Part shown: positions 3,790-5,945 of the stretch, piece by piece
How positions within the stretch are numbered: position 1 is the first letter of the stretch
How the letters are laid out: each line of letters begins with the position of its first letter
Assembly (NCBI GenBank): GCA_965365655.1
Contig: CBDUCN010000315.1
Coordinates: 1 to 5,945 of the forward strand
From: JBFHNV01 sp965365655
Lineage (GTDB): Bacteria; Pseudomonadota; Gammaproteobacteria; HK1
DNA length: 5,945 bases
Reading direction: 5' to 3'
Notes under the pieces: model-generated
The model's database searches: none
Seen by the model: the letters and a program-made list of their open reading frames with translations, nothing else
What the model was told of the DNA's origin: nothing
Translations under genes and position numbers: made by a program

Positions 3790-5945
3790 TCACGCGGCGG
3801 TGATCTGGCACAGGGTGACTTTCGTCTCCTGCATCTGGGTGACCGAGTCGTAGCCGTAGGTCATGGCCGTGTTGCAGGCCTCGCCGACGACGTAGGGCGC
3901 GGTGCCCTCCGGATACTTCGCGGTGAGATCCTTGCCCTGGAACACGCCGCCGAAGTGGAACGGCGTCCACACGACGCCGGGCGCGACGCGCCGGGTGACC
4001 ATGGTCTTGACCTTGATCTGGGCCCCCTCGGGGCTCTTCATCCAGACCATCTGGCCGTCCTTCAGTCCGCGGTCGTTCGCGTCCTTCGGATTGATCTCGA
4101 CGAACATGTCCTGCTGCAGCTCGGCCAGCCACGGGTTCGCCCGCTGCTCCTCGCCGCCGCCCTCGTACTCCACGAGGCGCCCGCTGGTGAAGATCAGCGG
4201 GTACTCCTTGCTGTGGTCGGTGGCCTGGATCGACGCATAGCGCGTCGGCAGCCGGTAGAAGCTCTTGCGGTCCTCGTAGGTCGGGTAGTCCGCGACCAGA
4301 TCCCGCCGGTTGGTGTACAGCGGCTCGCGGTGCACCGGGACCGGGTCCGGGAAGGTCCACACGACGACGCGGGCCTTCGCGTTGCCGAACGGCGCGCAGC
4401 CGTGCTTGATGGCCACGCGCTGGATGCCGCCCGAGAGGTCGGTCTTCCAGTTCTTGCCCTCCGCGGCCGCCTGCTCCTCAGGCGTGAGGTCGCCCCACCA
4501 GCCGAGCTGCTTGAGCACCTTGTCGCTGAACTCCGGGTAGCCGTCGCGGATCTCGGAGCCGACGCTGTAGGAGCCCTCGGCGAGCAGCGTCTCGCCGTTG
4601 CGCTCCACGCCGAAGCGGGCGCGGAAGGTGAGGCCGCCCTCGGCGACCGGCTTGCTCGGGTCGTACAGCACCGGGGTGCCCGGGTGCTTCATGTCGGCGG
4701 TGCCCCAGCACGGCCACGGCATGCCGTAGTACTCGCCGTCCACCGGGCCGCCCTCGGCCTTCAGCGTGGTGGTGTTGAAGGTCGCGCGGTGCTCGGCGTG
4801 GGCCTTCAGGCGCTCCGGGCTCTGCCCGGTGTAGCCGATGGTCCACATGCCCTTGTTGAACTCGCGGGTCACGTCCTCCACCAGCGGCTCTTCGCCGTTC
4901 ACCTTGATGTTCTTGAACATCTTGTCGGCGAAGCCGAGCTTCTTCGCGAACTTGTACATGATCGTGTGGTCGGGCAGCGACTCGAACACCGGCTCGATGA
5001 CCTTCTCGCGCCACTGCAGCGAGCGGTTGGACGCGGTGACCGAGCCGTAGGTCTCGAACTGCGTCGCCGCCGGCAGCAGGTACGTGCCCTCGGTGCGGTC
5101 GCTCATGACCGCCGCGTGGGTCGGGTGCGGGTCGATGATCACGACCAGGTCCAGCTTCTCGAGGGCCTTCTTCATCTCCGGCCCGCGGGTCTGGCTGTTC
5201 ACCGCGTGGCCCCACAGCACCATCGCCTTCAGGGTGTCGCGCTGCTGGATGTTGTTCTTGTCCTCCAGCACGCCGTCGATCCAGCGCGACACGGTGATGC
5301 CCTTGTTGTGCATCCCGTTGACCGGCTTGTCGTCGCCGCCCTCCTCGCCGAAGTACTCGCCGGGCCGCTCCTCCTTGTCGAAGCGCGCCTTCAGCCACTC
5401 GATGTCGGTGTCCCACACCCGCGCCCAGTGCCCCCAGGCGCCGGCGCTCAGGCCGTAGTAGCCGGGCAGCGAGTGCGACAGCACGCACATGTCGGTGGCG
5501 CCCTGCACGTTGTCGTGGCCGCGGAAGATGTTCGCGCCGCCGCCGGAGGTGCCGATGTTGCCGAGCGCCAGCATCAGCGCGCAGTACGAGCGCGTGTTGT
5601 TGTTGCCGGTGGTGTGCTGCGTGCCGCCCATGCACCACACGACGGTGCCGGGCCGGTTCTCGGCGAGGATCTTCGCGGCCTCCTTGACGTCGGCCTCCTT
5701 CGCGCCGGTGACGCGCTCGGTCTCCTCAGGCGTCCACTTCTTGACCTCCTCGCGCACCTGGTCCATGCCGTAGACGCGCTGGGCGATGTACTCCTTGTCC
5801 TCCCAGCCGTTCTCGAAGATGTGCCACAGCATGCCCCAGACGATCGCGACGTCGCTGCCGGGGCGGATGCGCACGAAGTGGTCGGAGTGAGCGGCGGTGC
5901 GCGTGAAGCGCGGCTCGACGACGATCATCTTCGCGCCGTTCTCCT
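3790..5945 (-). CDS. fdhA: Formate dehydrogenase alpha (catalytic) subunit, molybdopterin type, C-terminal 717 residues
   Basis: The frame is open to the window edge and the first visible codons (ENGAK, then MIVVEPRFTRTAAHSDHFV) are interior sequence, so the ATG at 5928 is not the start. The missing part, over 200 residues in relatives, should hold the Tat signal, the N-terminal [4Fe-4S] site and the Cys or selenocysteine metal ligand. What remains is most of the bis-molybdopterin guanine dinucleotide binding fold. GGTQHTTGNNNTRSY and GGGANIFRGHDNVQGATD are hallmark segments of respiratory formate dehydrogenases, and the C-terminal cofactor-binding domain spans about the last 145 residues (YPLIFTSGRLVEYEGGG onward, ending LCQITAA). 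It oxidises formate to CO2 on the periplasmic side in this family. No in-frame TGA occurs within the visible part. It is the first visible gene of the operon, 17 bases before the beta subunit. Confidence 0.95.
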   Translation of the reverse strand, partial: ENGAKMIVVEPRFTRTAAHSDHFVRIRPGSDVAIVWGMLWHIFENGWEDKEYIAQRVYGMDQVREEVKKWTPEETERVTGAKEADVKEAAKILAENRPGTVVWCMGGTQHTTGNNNTRSYCALMLALGNIGTSGGGANIFRGHDNVQGATDMCVLSHSLPGYYGLSAGAWGHWARVWDTDIEWLKARFDKEERPGEYFGEEGGDDKPVNGMHNKGITVSRWIDGVLEDKNNIQQRDTLKAMVLWGHAVNSQTRGPEMKKALEKLDLVVIIDPHPTHAAVMSDRTEGTYLLPAATQFETYGSVTASNRSLQWREKVIEPVFESLPDHTIMYKFAKKLGFADKMFKNIKVNGEEPLVEDVTREFNKGMWTIGYTGQSPERLKAHAEHRATFNTTTLKAEGGPVDGEYYGMPWPCWGTADMKHPGTPVLYDPSKPVAEGGLTFRARFGVERNGETLLAEGSYSVGSEIRDGYPEFSDKVLKQLGWWGDLTPEEQAAAEGKNWKTDLSGGIQRVAIKHGCAPFGNAKARVVVWTFPDPVPVHREPLYTNRRDLVADYPTYEDRKSFYRLPTRYASIQATDHSKEYPLIFTSGRLVEYEGGGEEQRANPWLAELQQDMFVEINPKDANDRGLKDGQMVWMKSPEGAQIKVKTMVTRRVAPGVVWTPFHFGGVFQGKDLTAKYPEGTAPYVVGEACNTAMTYGYDSVTQMQETKVTLCQITAA

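Noticed and set aside
2648..3853. A 401-codon plus-strand open frame
   Set aside because: It is antisense to the lipoproteins, beta subunit and alpha C-terminus and has the same Ala/Arg/Val/Leu-rich shadow composition, with no recognisable fold.

Overview
The window is very GC-rich and almost every codon of the convincing genes ends in G or C. It looks like a chromosomal piece of a high-GC proteobacterium with respiratory metabolism. The protein sequences resemble the formate dehydrogenases of beta- and gammaproteobacteria, but the genus cannot be told from this sequence.

Nearly the whole window is read on the minus strand, so transcription runs from position 5945 towards position 93. The order is: the molybdopterin catalytic subunit of a periplasm-facing respiratory formate dehydrogenase (5945-3790, N-terminus outside the window); its four-cluster iron-sulfur subunit (3772-3185); a perfect 13-bp hairpin (3146-3176); two very small predicted lipoproteins (3103-2906 and 2870-2697); a second hairpin (2638-2667); a long cytochrome b gamma subunit (2618-1551); and a perfect 13-bp terminator-like hairpin (1501-1529). 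Beyond that hairpin lies a second, tightly packed pair: an unrecognised 192-residue protein (1444-866) and an exported ankyrin-repeat protein (842-93). A 22-nt palindrome (72-93) separates this pair from the last 17 codons of a convergent plus-strand gene (1-54).

The alpha, beta and gamma subunits together should oxidise formate outside the cytoplasmic membrane. Electrons would pass from the molybdenum or tungsten site through iron-sulfur clusters to b-type hemes and then to quinone. The beta subunit lacks the C-terminal membrane anchor of E. coli FdnH, while the gamma subunit carries an N-terminal extension of about 130 residues that E. coli FdnI lacks.

The least explained part is the pair of small lipoproteins between the beta and gamma genes. 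Both have clear lipoboxes and good ribosome binding sites, and both end in a similar Q-L-x-x-R-x-Q-x-V-Q helix. They would lie on the same side of the membrane as the enzyme and are candidate accessory or assembly factors. The downstream unknown protein and exported ankyrin protein may or may not be functionally linked. No tRNA, rRNA, CRISPR array, insertion sequence or attachment site was seen, and no gene-free stretch exceeds about 110 bases.
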